From NCBI GenBank assembly GCA_038501785.1, contig JBAMJR010000140.1, positions 2,626,001-2,690,000 on the forward strand: 64,000 bases of DNA, given 5' to 3'. Each line of letters begins with the position of its first letter. Position 1 is the stretch's first letter. The position numbers and the translations under genes were made by a program. Positions 34,892 to 46,197 of the stretch are shown piece after piece. This stretch comes from Myoxocephalus aenaeus. Lineage: Eukaryota > Chordata > Actinopteri > Perciformes > Cottidae. Under the pieces are notes generated by a model. That model saw nothing but the letters and a program-made list of their open reading frames with translations, was not told where the DNA came from and did no database searches.

Positions 34892-36681
34892 CATGTGCGG
34901 AGGAGGTGTGGATATAACACCCAGGGTCCAGCTGACTTTGAAACCACAACAGAGTAGATTCTCTTTGCCGTATCCATATCAGAGGCAGCGCACGTCCATT
35001 TTTTTTCTTTTACTGGGTGAAAGGCGGTCAAGGGAAACATCTGGTTTCTTTCAGCTCCACTAACTTCGCTCGGGTTATACAAAAATTACAGCGAGCCACC
35101 TTTTTTAAATTGTAGTCATTTTCAAATGCAAATCCATACGTGGGGCTTTTTTAATGTGCCGCCACTTTGAAAAGCTCAATTATATCGCGGGCAAGGGCGC
35201 AGATAAGCCAAGGTAAGGCTGAATACAGCGGGGTGAAAAAGTCTATTATGGAGTAGCCACCTCAATATAGTTTTTTTATTTCACCTTTCTCCCTCTCTGC
35301 CTCCGAGCATGTCGGCCTGGAGAGTTACATCACTTTCCATTCACTCCTTATTTAAGGCTCTTTAGAAATATATCAATAGACACTGTGACTGCACCACGGC
35401 TCAAACCCAAAGAATCTGACATGTTTTGAAATTGGCCGGCGATGACTCAGCTGCTAATTTCACTTTTTTTCCGAAGAAAAGATTGAAGTCTTTTGTGGCC
35501 GATGGCTTTAAACTTTGTATTTCGGGGGGTTGGGAGGTTAGGGCGCATACCACATGGGCGCAAATTCCGTTTGCTGCATGCCATTCCCCGACTGTCTTTC
35601 CCCACATATCACTGCCAAATAAAGGCAAAAAAACCGGATAAAAACCGGATCTAATTCAAATGATGTATTGCACGTTGTTGCCATCCTTTCTAAACCTTCC
35701 TCACAGCCCTTTTCGTCTGGCGTGCCCACAAGCTGCTTGTCAGATGAGCTCAAGCGGCCCCTCATTGACCCCGCCAAGTGTGCTCATTTCAAATAAAAAA
35801 TGAATATCACTCCACAACACAAATATGTGCTCCAACATAATTCCGAATGTTGTCTTTTGTCCAAGTGATCATCCTGTAAACGACTGCTGGAGAATGTTTT
35901 CTGTGTTATTGTGAAGCCAATATCCCTCTCCCCTCCCCCTCTCATCTTCCACCGAAGTGAGATATTGTATTTCAGGCAGCCCATTTCTCACTGTCAGTAA
36001 TGCACATCAAATCCCACAAGTAGGAGGGCTAAGAGGTTTGATCGGCCGTAATGCCTTTACCTACACTAAAGGCTTAAGGGAGGAAATCGCATTCAAAGTT
36101 GCACCGCACATCTGGCTCTCTGCCGGCTTTCAGCCGCGGATGGAAACCGTGTGCTTCACAAGGCCTCAAATAGAATCCATCTTGATCTCATTTACACACA
36201 AGCGGCAAGTTTTGACTAATATTTTCCTTGATATTTTGCCACGGCCCGAAGGCGGAAATAGCGCAGAGAGGTCCGGTCTAGGAGGTTATTTTGAGATTCT
36301 GACTGCATGGGACGTCCCAGGACCGGTGTCGGCGTGATTGTGTGGTAATTTTGGTGAAGCGCTTTCTTTCTTTTTTTCCTTCTTTTCCGTGGGGTAAAAG
36401 CTGAGGAATGCGCTGCGGCGACATGAGCGGTAGTTTCCAGCTCTCTCTCTCTGCGTATCCTCGGATGACCCTGTCTTGCCCGTCGGTTTCGTTACAGACG
36501 CAGCGAAATCGAAGCCGCATCTGCATCCAGGGGGCGACGCTTTAATATCGATTCAACAAACCTTTCTAATTCGGGAAGGCTCTCTTTGAGAAATGAGACG
36601 AGGCAAAATATTAAAAAAAAAAACATGAATATGCAGATAAATACTCCAGACGGCAGACGCACACTCACACACTTCCAACAC

Positions 36682-36683
<2 letters not shown>
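34890..36683. other. Complex noncoding stretch, candidate regulatory DNA
   Basis: Little simple repeat apart from short T/A runs. Balanced composition with SOX-, GATA- and homeodomain-like motifs, for example 35085-35210, 35335-35400 and 35640-35670. A duplicated aaaaaccggat lies near 35627-35650. No coding motif was recognised in any frame. Regulatory role is inferred from texture only. Confidence 0.35.

Positions 36684-36750
<67 letters not shown>
36684..36750. repeat. (AC)33 microsatellite
   Basis: Long uninterrupted AC tract. Confidence 0.97.
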
Positions 36751-36752
<2 letters not shown>

Positions 36753-36850
36753 CAGTCTCCCTTCAGAAAAGTGAAAACTGTCAAATGGTTGACCCCCGTG
36801 ACTGAGGCACGTTCTCAGTTCATTGGAACCTGCAGAGGCTCATGTCGTCG

Positions 36851-36863
36851 CCCCCCCCCCCCC
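36851..36863. repeat. Poly-C(13) tract
   Basis: 13 consecutive C. Confidence 0.95.
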
Positions 36864-36959
36864 ACCGCCACCAGCCGGGCGGGCCGGGCCACTCGCTGGA
36901 GCGCACTAGATGGCACTGTTTACAACGGCACAGGCCCGAGCCGAGCCGGCACGGCTCAC

Positions 36960-37330
36960 AATTACGGGTTTACAATCCCTTCACTAATCTAATAAATTAG
37001 ATTGCGCATTATACAGTTTTTGTAATTACACAACCACAATAAACACGGTTAACAATGCACATCGGCTCCGATTTCCACAGCTGTTGCCGCATTAGACGGG
37101 GGGGAGATATGAAACAAGATATCAGATATGGCGATCAATGTGAAACAAGGAGATGATAAGATCAGTCACCGTTTTTTTAATGGCTCATAATGTCATTAAA
37201 TCTGACTGCCATTATTTGCGAATACATTTGGCTGGTCCACGGGGGCTGTTTAATGAAAAGTGCAGTCTTATCATGCACTGATAGCGTTTGTATGAGCTGT
37301 ATATTTTACAGCTTTGATGCATCAAACTGC
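36960..37330. other. Complex AT-rich noncoding stretch with a paired homeodomain palindrome
   Basis: At 36986-37003 two 8-bp arms aatctaat/attagatt face each other across 2 bases, giving inverted TAAT/ATTA cores. Further ATTA, GATAA and ATGCAT-like motifs follow (37030-37330). No coding motif. Candidate regulatory element by inference. Confidence 0.35.
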
Positions 37331-37546
37331 TTTATCACTGCAGTCTTGTTTATCACGTCTTCACCCCTCTTTTGTTGCCTCTCTTGCTCGTGTAACTTTC
37401 CCCCTCCTCATATTCCTGCATCTCTTTGTGTCTCGGCCCGTGGGCAGGTTCCCTGACAGGGGGTTGCTCTGGTTGAGCATTCCTCAGGCGTCCAAAATAA
37501 ATAAATAAAAAAGCCAAAAGAGAGACAGGCTCTGTCACATTATGCG

Positions 37547-37590
<44 letters not shown>
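37547..37590. repeat. Poly-C(44) tract
   Basis: 44 consecutive C, so G44 on the minus strand. This is the longest homopolymer in the window. The true length is uncertain because sequencing and assembly handle such tracts poorly. A polyglycine frame on the minus strand here is an artefact of the tract. Confidence 0.95.
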
Positions 37591-37593
<3 letters not shown>

Positions 37594-37900
37594 ATTGCCT
37601 CTGATTTGAGAGTAGTGATCCAAAACTGATGCGTAGAGAGGAGTGAGGAGCCGGAGCCCACCTCTTGTCAGCGGCGGATGTTCTCCACGAGGCAGACAGG
37701 CGAGCGGGCAATGACAACGGTGGATACGCCTTCGTGGGCTCTGACAACACCCCCAAAACACTTTGACACACTTGGTGATATCTCACTCAATGTTTGCCTC
37801 TATCGATTGCGCGGCCGATAGGATTCGGATGTCTGCGTGTAGACTGCAGCCGGGTCGAAAGTATCTGAAAACTTCTTTTGGCTCATCCAGTTAAACCAAT

Positions 37901-38105
37901 AATTACATTATATTTCATTTAGCTGACGCTTTTACCCAAAGCGACTTAAATTTTTGCTCTATACACCGTAGACACGGCAACGGGGAGCAATTCGGGGTTA
38001 AGTGTCTCGCTCAAGGACACATCGACTTGGACTAGCGGCGCCGGGGCTCGAACCACCGATCCTCTGATTGAAAGCAAGCATGCTAACCCATGAGCCACAG
38101 TGCTA
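37901..38105 (-). mobile_element. tRNA-derived SINE, V-SINE-like, minus strand
   Basis: Read on the minus strand, a tRNA-like head starts near 38105. Its A-box-like TGGCTCATGGG lies at 38087-38097 and its B-box GGTTCGAGCCC at 38044-38054, the internal RNA polymerase III promoter elements. The body contains GTGTCCTTGAGCGAGACACT, like the conserved central block of fish V-SINEs. The 3' end reads AAGTCGCTTTGGGTAAAAGC...CTAAATGA, a LINE-type tail shared by many teleost SINEs, then an ATTAT/TAATG-like end. At about 205 bp it is close to full length. The head is too diverged to be a working tRNA. No clean target-site duplication could be fixed. Confidence 0.85.
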
Positions 38106-39854
38106 CTTTCTGTTTGTAGAAACTTGTGTGTGCAGCTTTTTCCTTGTGGGGCTAAAGGACTCCGAAGTGCAATAACTGCCCGCCTATATTAATATATATT
38201 TTTCTTTCGGCGGCTGACATCTGTGGCATTTTATCGGCAAAACCAGTCGGTGTCTAATTCCGTCCATCTGCATTGAAAGAGCACAGATCTCTTCGCAAAT
38301 CCTTTTTCTGTTGCAATTCCACTTTAATGGGGAATAATCCAAATGTCAAATAAAAGTCACCGCATGTGTAACTTTTGGCTCCGCAATTAAACCGAGACCC
38401 CGGGTGCTGCTCAACTCTTCCGCCTCGAGAAGGTCCACGCAACGCTTCCGCTGTGGTGGAAACATGAAAAATCACCTAAATTGTAGTAACAAGGTTTTTT
38501 CTCGGGCATCAAAAGGAGTTCGGTTCAGACTTGATGTAAATGAGCTCAAGTGACTCTCCGTTCAGACGTTGCAGCGCTCGGAAAACCCTCTTCCATCACA
38601 TCTGTTACCCTGGCGTGGCCTTTTTGTGTGTGTTTGTTTTCGTAGTCTGGTGGAGATTTGATATCAGATTTGGCAGGCCTCTCCGATGAGCAACACGCAC
38701 TCCACCCCCGCTCCCTCCCCGCCCTATAAAAGCATGTATTTATCCAGCGGAGGCTCATTTATAGCTGCTCAACCACGCACCATGAACCGCGTATTCATAA
38801 ACCGGCCATCTGCGTGAAATATGCGCCGCTTAAGAAGTTGTTGCGTCGGACGTCGTCATCTCCATGTGTCAAAGCCATCCTCCATTTAAATATAACGCGC
38901 TGATTGGCACGTCTCCCCCCCTGAGCTCCAGAGAGCCGGTAAAACGAATCGTTTCTTGGGTGAAATAAGTGGACCGCGTCGTGCGCCGCGAGTCGACATG
39001 TCCTCGCATGGCTGCTGGGTTCTTTTTAGATGCGAGGCTGAAGCAGCGCTCCAGACTTCTCCAGCATTAAAGTTGACATTTTTGTATCAAAAGAACATGT
39101 TTTTTTTCTCCGCGTTTTTTTTCCCTCTCAAAAGTTTCTCTCTCCACAGCTTCTGTCTCGCAGTCCTTGTGGTTTCTCCATCTGTGGCCCCTGCAAGTGC
39201 TTTTGTCTGCACTTTTCTTTCTGATGATTCTCAACTATAGCACATGTTGAGATCATTAATTTCAAACGCTGCCAAAACCACTTCCCACACAAGCATGGCA
39301 TTCATTCCTTCCTTCTCTCTCTCTCTCTCCTCTTCCAACCTTCCTCAGACTCTCTGCGTCGCTATGAAGCCAGAGTAAATCCTGTTCTCTTTTTCAGTGA
39401 ATCAAAATCACCATGTGGCTTTGTTACAGTACAGGCACAAGCTGGAGCTGAGAGCTGGATTGCTATCTATCGTCTCATATCAAAATAAATAAGAAGAGAA
39501 AAAACAAAGGGGTGAGGATTCAGGCAGCATTGGCAGAATTCCCTCATACCTCCCTTGTTACACATAACATCGCAAACCTGCAACCGTTTCAAAGCAGCGG
39601 CAAACATGAAATATTCAACAGCCCGTATTACTATTACAACACAGTACGATAAAAAAAAACACACACACACGCATGTGCTCCCTCCCCTACACACTTTTAA
39701 TTTCAAGAACTTGATGATGATTGGTTCAAATAGGAATCCTGCTGGAACAGAGGTTGCATCTTTAACGAGTATCTTAAAAAAAAAAAAATCTCAAGGGTAT
39801 GGGGCAGAGAGAATGAGGGAGATGTACAGAAAGGGAAAGTGAGAGCAATCTGCT

Positions 39855-39855
<1 letters not shown>
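38106..39855. other. Noncoding DNA with a possible TATA promoter
   Basis: No gene is supported. 38690-39000 is GC- and CpG-rich and contains TATAAAAG (38725-38732) after a C-rich stretch. The plus-strand ATG that follows closes after 11 codons. 39300-39345 is a CT-rich run. Short A runs are at 39650-39658 and 39776-39788. Confidence 0.4.
38725..38732 (+). promoter_or_regulatory. Possible TATA box in CpG-rich DNA
   Basis: TATAAAAG is preceded by about 30 bases of C-rich sequence and followed by CpG-rich sequence. No recognisable first exon follows, so this may be chance or part of an enhancer. Confidence 0.2.

Positions 39856-39894
<39 letters not shown>
39856..39894. repeat. (GT)19 microsatellite
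   Basis: Uninterrupted GT units. Confidence 0.97.
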
Positions 39895-39897
<3 letters not shown>

Positions 39898-42800
39898 CAG
39901 ACAGCTCTCTGGCATGGCAAACGCCTGCTGGTCCTGAGCAAAAGGCGAGCTGGAAGCCCGCTCAAAGCCCTTCACCTTCACAGCCGGGCTGGCACGGCGC
40001 TCTGCGCGCGGCTGGCATGGCGCGATGTTTATCGCACAAAGGCACGATCAAAGAGCGCTGGTATCTGGCTGCACCGCTTTCATCTGGGTTCCCACAGCTG
40101 ACAGTAGCATCCGTGGGGGGCTCTCCGCTGGTTTTTCCTCCTCCTTTTTTAATGGTCTCTCTCTCTCTCTCTCTACTATGCCTCTCTATTCTCCCCCATC
40201 TCCCTCTCACACATTTATCATTGCAGACGAGGAGACTTCATTGGAGATTCAATCGCCAAAATATCTTTTGCTCTCCTAATCAATGATGGCTTTGGAAGCG
40301 GCCTGGGGGATCAGGCGTTCCTCCTCGTCTCTGAGCTTGAGCGGACGGGAGGTGGGAGCTCACAAACTTTCCCTTCAGTGTTTATGTTGCCGCTCCCCAC
40401 GGGAGGCGCAGGCATTCGGATCCCACCTCCGCTCACTGTTTTCCGCGAAACCCGACTACAACAGACGCGGTTTCCATGAAGAAAAAGAAACAGTGATGCA
40501 AGATGAATTGGGAGGGAAAGTTGGGGGATGGGGTGCTTTTGAATCTCCAGCCTGCACGTGGGGCTTGACAGCTCCAGCATGAAGTTTGACAATCACGGCG
40601 CGCAGCTTCCACGTTGCCGAGGCAAAATATAAATAAAAAATGGCGAGCGGCGCCAAGATCTGAGAGACAGCGAGCGATCAGCGGGAGGGACGGCGTTTGG
40701 TCGAGGGCTCCACGTGAAACGGTTGCGTTTGCCATTCGCTCGGCGTAGCGCCTCGGTTTGAGATGCAGACACGCTCCTGGAAGAGCCAGACTTCCAATAA
40801 GTCTTCCACCCAACTGATGCGGCCATTAGGCATTCCCCACCTATCCCCTTACCTCGTCTGACATGCCGCCGCTGCCACGGGAAGAAATGAAACTCCAAAC
40901 AAATGGCTTCCATCGAACTGCCTCGTCCACCCATGAAAAACGGTCGCCCAACGCGACTGTCAGGAAACGCATCAGTTTTTTTTTAGGGCTTTTTTGTGTG
41001 TGTGTGTGTGCACGGGTCCCGTTGTTGCGATCAATCCCAATTTAACAGACACCGGCTCAAAGTCAACCTTCAGGGAGCCATGAAAGCTGACAGGTGAGGA
41101 CTCACTGCCGTCTCCCCGACTCACATCAAAGACGCGGATAACAGCGGCGGCTTCAGTGGAAGACGAGCACTTTAAAAAAAAAAAAAAAAAAAGAACAAAG
41201 AGACTCGGAGAGAGGGAGAGCAGGACTCGTCTCGATACGAGGGATGGCCGAGAGGCTGAATACCAAAAGGGCATGAATACTGGAAAAGGTTCCATCTGCC
41301 CCATGCAGATTTTGTAGGATTCGGATGGAACGTAGCATAAATTCAAGATGACGTTGGCCGTATGAGAGGCATTTGTTTGACAAAGACTTTGGATTTAGGT
41401 GGATTTTGCTTCCACTCTCTACTACTCAAAACAAGTTTGACACGGCCCCCCTACTTTTCCTGGTCAAGCTGGGAAAGAAGCCAGTCCAAATAACACTGTA
41501 ACCTCATGTGTTGCTCTAACTGCCATCGCCAGTAAGGGCTTTTTTGGCGGGGGGCCACGTGGGGGGGGCAAGCAAAGTTGTGAACAAAACATTGACATAG
41601 CATAACCTTTTATAACTTGATGTGAACTTGTAGCTTATTCACACGTCCAGCAGTTTTAAAGAACGATAGGTCAGAGATCACCTCCTTCACAATAAAAGCC
41701 TCCTTCTGTTTTGCCAGTCGAACGCTTTTAATAGTTTTGCATTGGCAGCAACTTAGTTTAACGCTGACACAACGTGGTGAGTTAACGGTGAACTGACTTC
41801 AATTAGACGCATTACATGCATGCATCGTTTTCCTGTGAATCCAACGGGATGGCGGACTCCGACAAAACTACTATACAGAAAGGCAATTGCGCAATATAAA
41901 TACATTGTCTAGTGCCGTAAAAGACGCCCAAAATAAATGGTGTGAAAAACTGGATTTGATTCCGTGAAAATCAAAGGAATATTAAGGTGTTATGAATACG
42001 TAGAGTTATTAGACGGTATGTAAATGATGCTAAAAATGAATCAGGTTGCTTAACGTACAGCTCTGTGTTAAGTTCTGACTTCAGTTGTTACCCTCTCTCT
42101 TCCATAAAACCTCTGGAAAGCTTTGCAATCACTGCCCCAGTGCACTCACTTTTCTTTATTGTCTAGCAGCTGTTGGAAACTTTACACTGTGAAGGAGAGG
42201 AAAGAGATGGAGAGGTCCTCCAAGGACCCATTTGTAGAGCTCCAGTAGTTTAAGCCGTCATCTCCGCTGCTGTACCAGGTGCGCACCCTTAGTGGGGTTC
42301 GCCTTAATTCAACTTCCAGAAAAAAACATGTTTATGGGTGTGGGGGCCAAAAAGCACGGACACATCTTTTTTTTTCTTGCCCCCTGTGCGGCTGATCTTT
42401 CATTTTCCTGTTGAACAGTTCCTGCCCACAGGTCTACACACCGCCTCTGTGAACAACCTGTCAATACCGCGCATGTTCGGGGTCGATCGATACACTTTCA
42501 GGCACCGGCGGAGCCCTGAGTGTGTTAGTGAGAACAGAGATGTGGAGAGATTCGGTCCAACGTGAGCGCCGTCACCCGGCAGAGACAGAGGAAAAAAAGA
42601 GGAGAAAGCGGAGCACAAACATTTTAATTACAAGCGCTACCTTCCCACTGAAAGTCATTACACCAAAGGATAATTAGCAGCGCAATCAAGGATCCAACGA
42701 GCAAATTCAGTTTATCCGTGATTTGTCTGCGGCTGATGGGGAGATTTTCCAGATTTCCAGAAAGCAAGGAGACAACACCGGGGTCAAGCAGGTAGGTAGG

Positions 42801-43515
42801 TGTCGCAATGATATCGCTTCCATCTGATTGGACGCTCTTACAGCTCCGTTTCCATCTCTGGGTCCGGTCCAATCATTAAAGGCCAGTATCTTTTGCAGCA
42901 GGAAGTAAAGATTGCGGCCCGTGCACCCATTTAGATCTCTCACAGATCTGCTTAATGTTGCCTATTGATCGCTTTTCCCTTCTAAAAAAAACAAATGGAC
43001 AACTCTGATGGTCCAAATGGCCCTTTTTTCCCAATTACAGGCTTGGGTGGCTTTCAATCCTCCTGCAGAAACACTCTGGCCTTAACTTCAGATAACTACT
43101 TAGCGGTGTGAGAGTGTGTGATCCCTCCTCGTCTCGTATGTACCTAAACACACGAAACAAAAATAAAATCTGCACGCTCGCGCTGCCGGTGAGGTGAATC
43201 ACACATTTTCAGTCCATTCCATTAAAATCCCGCTGTGAGCCAATATAACTTTTTCTGTTGTTGTATCAGTAATCGGATCAAAATGAGGATTAATCTCCTG
43301 CGTGCGTAGAGAATAATTCACGGCGAGATGAGAAAGATTGGAGAATGCCGCGCTGCACATGTTAACACAAAAACAAAAGTTGTTTTCCCCACATGGTCCG
43401 GTAGCTTACAGGGGTCTACTAACCTGACGCCTGTTTCCCAGATAGGCCCCGAAACAGCAGGCTGACAACGTGGTCTACTTAATGTTGGATGAGGAGCAGC
43501 CGCAACAGAATCTAA

Positions 43516-43518
<3 letters not shown>
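39895..43518. other. Noncoding DNA, partly complex
   Basis: No gene is supported. 40240-40960 is GC-rich and complex with open frames on both strands but no recognised domain. A run of 19 A lies at 41174-41192. 41530-42300 is AT-rich. 42580-43390 is complex with ATTA-type motifs. Confidence 0.4.

Positions 43519-43552
<34 letters not shown>
43519..43552. repeat. (AG)17 microsatellite
   Basis: Uninterrupted AG units. A short CA-rich tract follows at 43624-43656. Confidence 0.96.
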
Positions 43553-43554
<2 letters not shown>

Positions 43555-44250
43555 GCTGTCAACAAGCTCTTATGGTGAACAGATGTGGGGGAACTCCCTC
43601 ACTACTCCTTAGCCCGAAGCCATGCACACACACACACACGCACACTGTAACACACACGAGAGGGGAGGAGAAGCAAAACAATCATTTGGAGTAAATTCCT
43701 GACGTGGCTGAGATGGTTGTGGTCTTATTTTTTTTGTTTTTGCACAGAAAGGCCCAAATCAGAGAGACCCAAATAAAATCTTTTTTTTTCTACTCTGTGG
43801 TTTTGCAGGAATGGCGCTCTGTGTGAGGCCAGAGTGAGTTAGAACAGCGGGCTTGATTTATCCCCGTCCCGTGCGGGACAGAGTGCCCTGTTTGACGGCA
43901 CAGCGGACATAAAGCAGCTGCCTCTTAGAAGGAGATGCTATCGGTCAATGGGCCGTACTTTAGTCCCACCGACAAACTCGTTCTCCACCCCGGGCCGGTG
44001 GCGTTTGTTGTGCATTTATCTTCACAGGGAGTGAGTCTTACATAACGTTATCGCACCGCTGAATTGCATCAGGGCTCTGACTTAGAGGGAGAGAGCGAGT
44101 GGAAGGTACGTTTCATGACGTGCAACACCTCTAGAATGTGTGTTGTTTTTTTCAAGCATTGACATTCTTTTCCTTAAATGGATATATTTTTTGACATCAT
44201 AATTTTTAAGTTTTACAACTGAATTATTTCCCCTTTTGCATTTCCATATT

Positions 44251-44570
44251 TTGGTAGCACTTTATAAAAAGTACACACTATTTAGCATTAGTAAAGCATG
44301 AATAAACACTGAATTCATCATTTATAAAGCATTATTCCAACATGAACACTCATTAGTAACTCATTAGTGTGCAATTCATAAACACAGTTATAAATGTTTC
44401 ATTCTTGATTAATAAGCTTGGGTTTTCATACTTTATAAATGATGGATTCCCAATTTGTAAATGAAGTATTAAGGACTTATAGATGATTAATAAGATCATT
44501 TGTAAGGTGTTGTAAATAATAAAAAATGCTGTAATTCATGATTAATTCAGGTAGTTACTACTCCTTAGTT
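44251..44570 (+). repeat. Dispersed AT-rich percomorph repeat, interrupted by the L1
   Basis: AT-rich sequence built of tttataaa, cattagta and tcattcttgattaataagc-like blocks, beginning ttggtagcactttata. I recognise this from a common interspersed repeat of percomorph genomes; the class is uncertain. It ends at the left target-site duplication of the L1 insertion. Confidence 0.55.
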
Positions 44571-44585
44571 AAGTATGTTCTGTGA
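44571..44585. repeat. L1 target-site duplication, left copy
   Basis: aagtatgttctgtga occurs here and exactly again at 45702-45716, on either side of the L1 fragment. Confidence 0.9.
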
Positions 44586-45701
44586 AGCCCCTCATTTTTT
44601 TTCACTACTCACTAGCGAATCAACTTCAATATATTCTTAAATGGATTCACCCCAACCAATCAGATTACACATGGTTAAATATAGAACAGACATTTTGTAA
44701 GGACATTCAGATTTCAGACCTCCCATTTCTCAACCAATCAATCAAACGCCATCCTTGCTTCAAAACATTTACAATAGCAGAAACTCTGACAGCCTGGTGG
44801 AAATTCCACAAAATCACAAACATCACCTTTGCGCCTTCAAATTTTACTCCTATATGGAACAATCCTGACTTCCTAAGCCACAATAAACCTCTATATCTCC
44901 ACACATGGTCCGCTAAAGGTATCACTCATTTGAAACACATCTTCAATAACAATACCCTGGTTTCATTCCCCCATTTGGTTCAGAAGTACGGCATCAGGAA
45001 GAATCACTTTCTGGAATATCTGCAACTCAAATCATCCATTCAATCCAAATTTAACATTAAGGCCACTAATCTAGAATTACCTCCCATAACCTCACTAGTA
45101 ATTAATATCACCTCTTTAAAAAAATTAATCTCAAAAATATGTAGGATAATATCACAGTCTGACCAAACACTATCCATCCCGTCAAGAAAATGGGAATTAG
45201 ATTTATCCATCACTCCTGATGCTGACTTCTGGACCCAAATCTGCAATAACATTTACTTCATGACCAAAAATGCAAATTTACAACTAATACAATAAAAAAT
45301 ACTTCACAGAATTCACTATACTGGACAAAAAATGTTTAAAATGGGATTTACATCAGACATCTGTCTACATTGCACTCACAATAGTCTGGATAGCTACGTT
45401 CACGCCACCTGGCACTGCACACCAGTTCAACACTTTTGGAGAAAACTAACTGAATCACTGTCTGTCTTCCTGGGCTGCCTCGTCCCATTATCCCCTTCAC
45501 TGTGCTTACTAGGAGACATTTCAACAATAAACCGCCGATTACTCCTCGTGGCCTTAACTATCGCCAAGAAAACTATCCTCATGAACTGGAAATTGAGGAA
45601 TAACATACACATCACACACTGGAAAAACCTAATGATCGAATAAATTTCAATGGAAAATCTAACCCCATCCATCATTTACAATACATTTAAAGATTTAAAA
45701 A
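44586..45701 (+). pseudogene. 5'-truncated L1-type retrotransposon, ORF2 C-terminal part
   Basis: One frame encodes the region downstream of the L1 reverse transcriptase. It opens with FFHYSLANQLQYILKW, then has TPIWNNPDFLSHNKPLYLHTW, KGITHLKHIFNNN and FLEYLQLKSSI. It ends with the Cys-rich motif C-x2-C-x8-HA-x-W-x-C (CLHC...HATWHC, about 45362-45416) and FW. These match C-terminal L1 ORF2 proteins of fish. Two in-frame stops break it: TAA at 45293-45295, where related elements have a tyrosine before KILHR, and TAA at 45641-45643; the frame then resumes (MENLTPSIIYNTFKDL). It ends in a short A-rich tail and is bounded by 15-bp target duplications. At 1116 bp only the 3' sixth or so of an element was inserted, the usual outcome of aborted target-primed reverse transcription. 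Confidence 0.92.
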
Positions 45702-45716
45702 AAGTATGTTCTGTGA
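45702..45716. repeat. L1 target-site duplication, right copy
   Basis: Exact copy of 44571-44585, directly after the A-rich tail of the L1. Confidence 0.9.
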
Positions 45717-45718
45717 GT

Positions 45719-46071
45719 AATGGAAGCAGAGAAGATATTAGAAACTACTATATATATATATATATATTTAATTTTGTCATTGAAACTGTTTTGACAAAAA
45801 CGAGTAAAGTAGATTATTTGACAATTACATCTCACCTTGTGAGGAAAGAGCATTGAAGAAGTTCAAATCACGGAGTATAAAGTATAAAATATATATACCC
45901 ACAATTGTACCAAACATGATATTATGTCATCATGTTGGTCACGTGATATCTTGCAGCAAAGTCGTATTTAGAGTGTATTTAAAGTCGTATTTACACCATT
46001 TCAAGCGCTGACAGTCTGTCACACCGGTGACGTCATAAGTCCCTGAGGGTTCAGGTCACTGGGATTGGGCC
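45719..46071 (+). repeat. Dispersed repeat, copy B (partner at 15007-15336)
   Basis: Colinear with copy A from aatggaagcagaga to actgggattg-gcc. It differs by a (TA)n expansion at 45749-45767 and by indels in the middle. Its left end lies 2 bases right of the L1 target duplication. Confidence 0.85.
45749..45767. repeat. (TA)n microsatellite inside copy B
   Basis: About 9 TA units. Copy A has no such tract at the same place. Confidence 0.95.
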
Positions 46072-46144
46072 TTCCTATTAATGTCTCCATTTGTATTTCC
46101 ATGCGTGTGAAGGTTGTAGCTGACAGGAAGTAAACTTGTTATAA

Positions 46145-46197
46145 AGCTGCTTATATGCTCTTCAGGTCCAGTGGACCTGAAGAGCATATAAGCAGCT
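46145..46197. repeat. Near-perfect palindrome: 26-bp arms, 1-base spacer
   Basis: The arm at 46145-46170 is exactly reverse-complemented at 46172-46197, with only base 46171 between. The arms begin agctgcttatatgctc and meet at gtccagtggac. Complementarity ends sharply on both sides and no flanking duplication is evident. The absence of any mismatch points to a recent origin, sequence-conversion upkeep or an assembly artefact. Confidence 0.95.

Noticed and set aside
34528..35082. 184-codon minus-strand open frame
   Set aside because: It stays open mainly because CA/GT tracts translate without stops (Thr-His and Cys-Val repeats).
37353..37786. Polyglycine-containing minus-strand frames
   Set aside because: They are the direct translation of the 44-base homopolymer.
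38040..38105. tRNA gene suggested by A-box and B-box sequences
   Set aside because: The cloverleaf is degenerate and is followed by a V-SINE-like body and LINE-type tail, so it is a SINE head.
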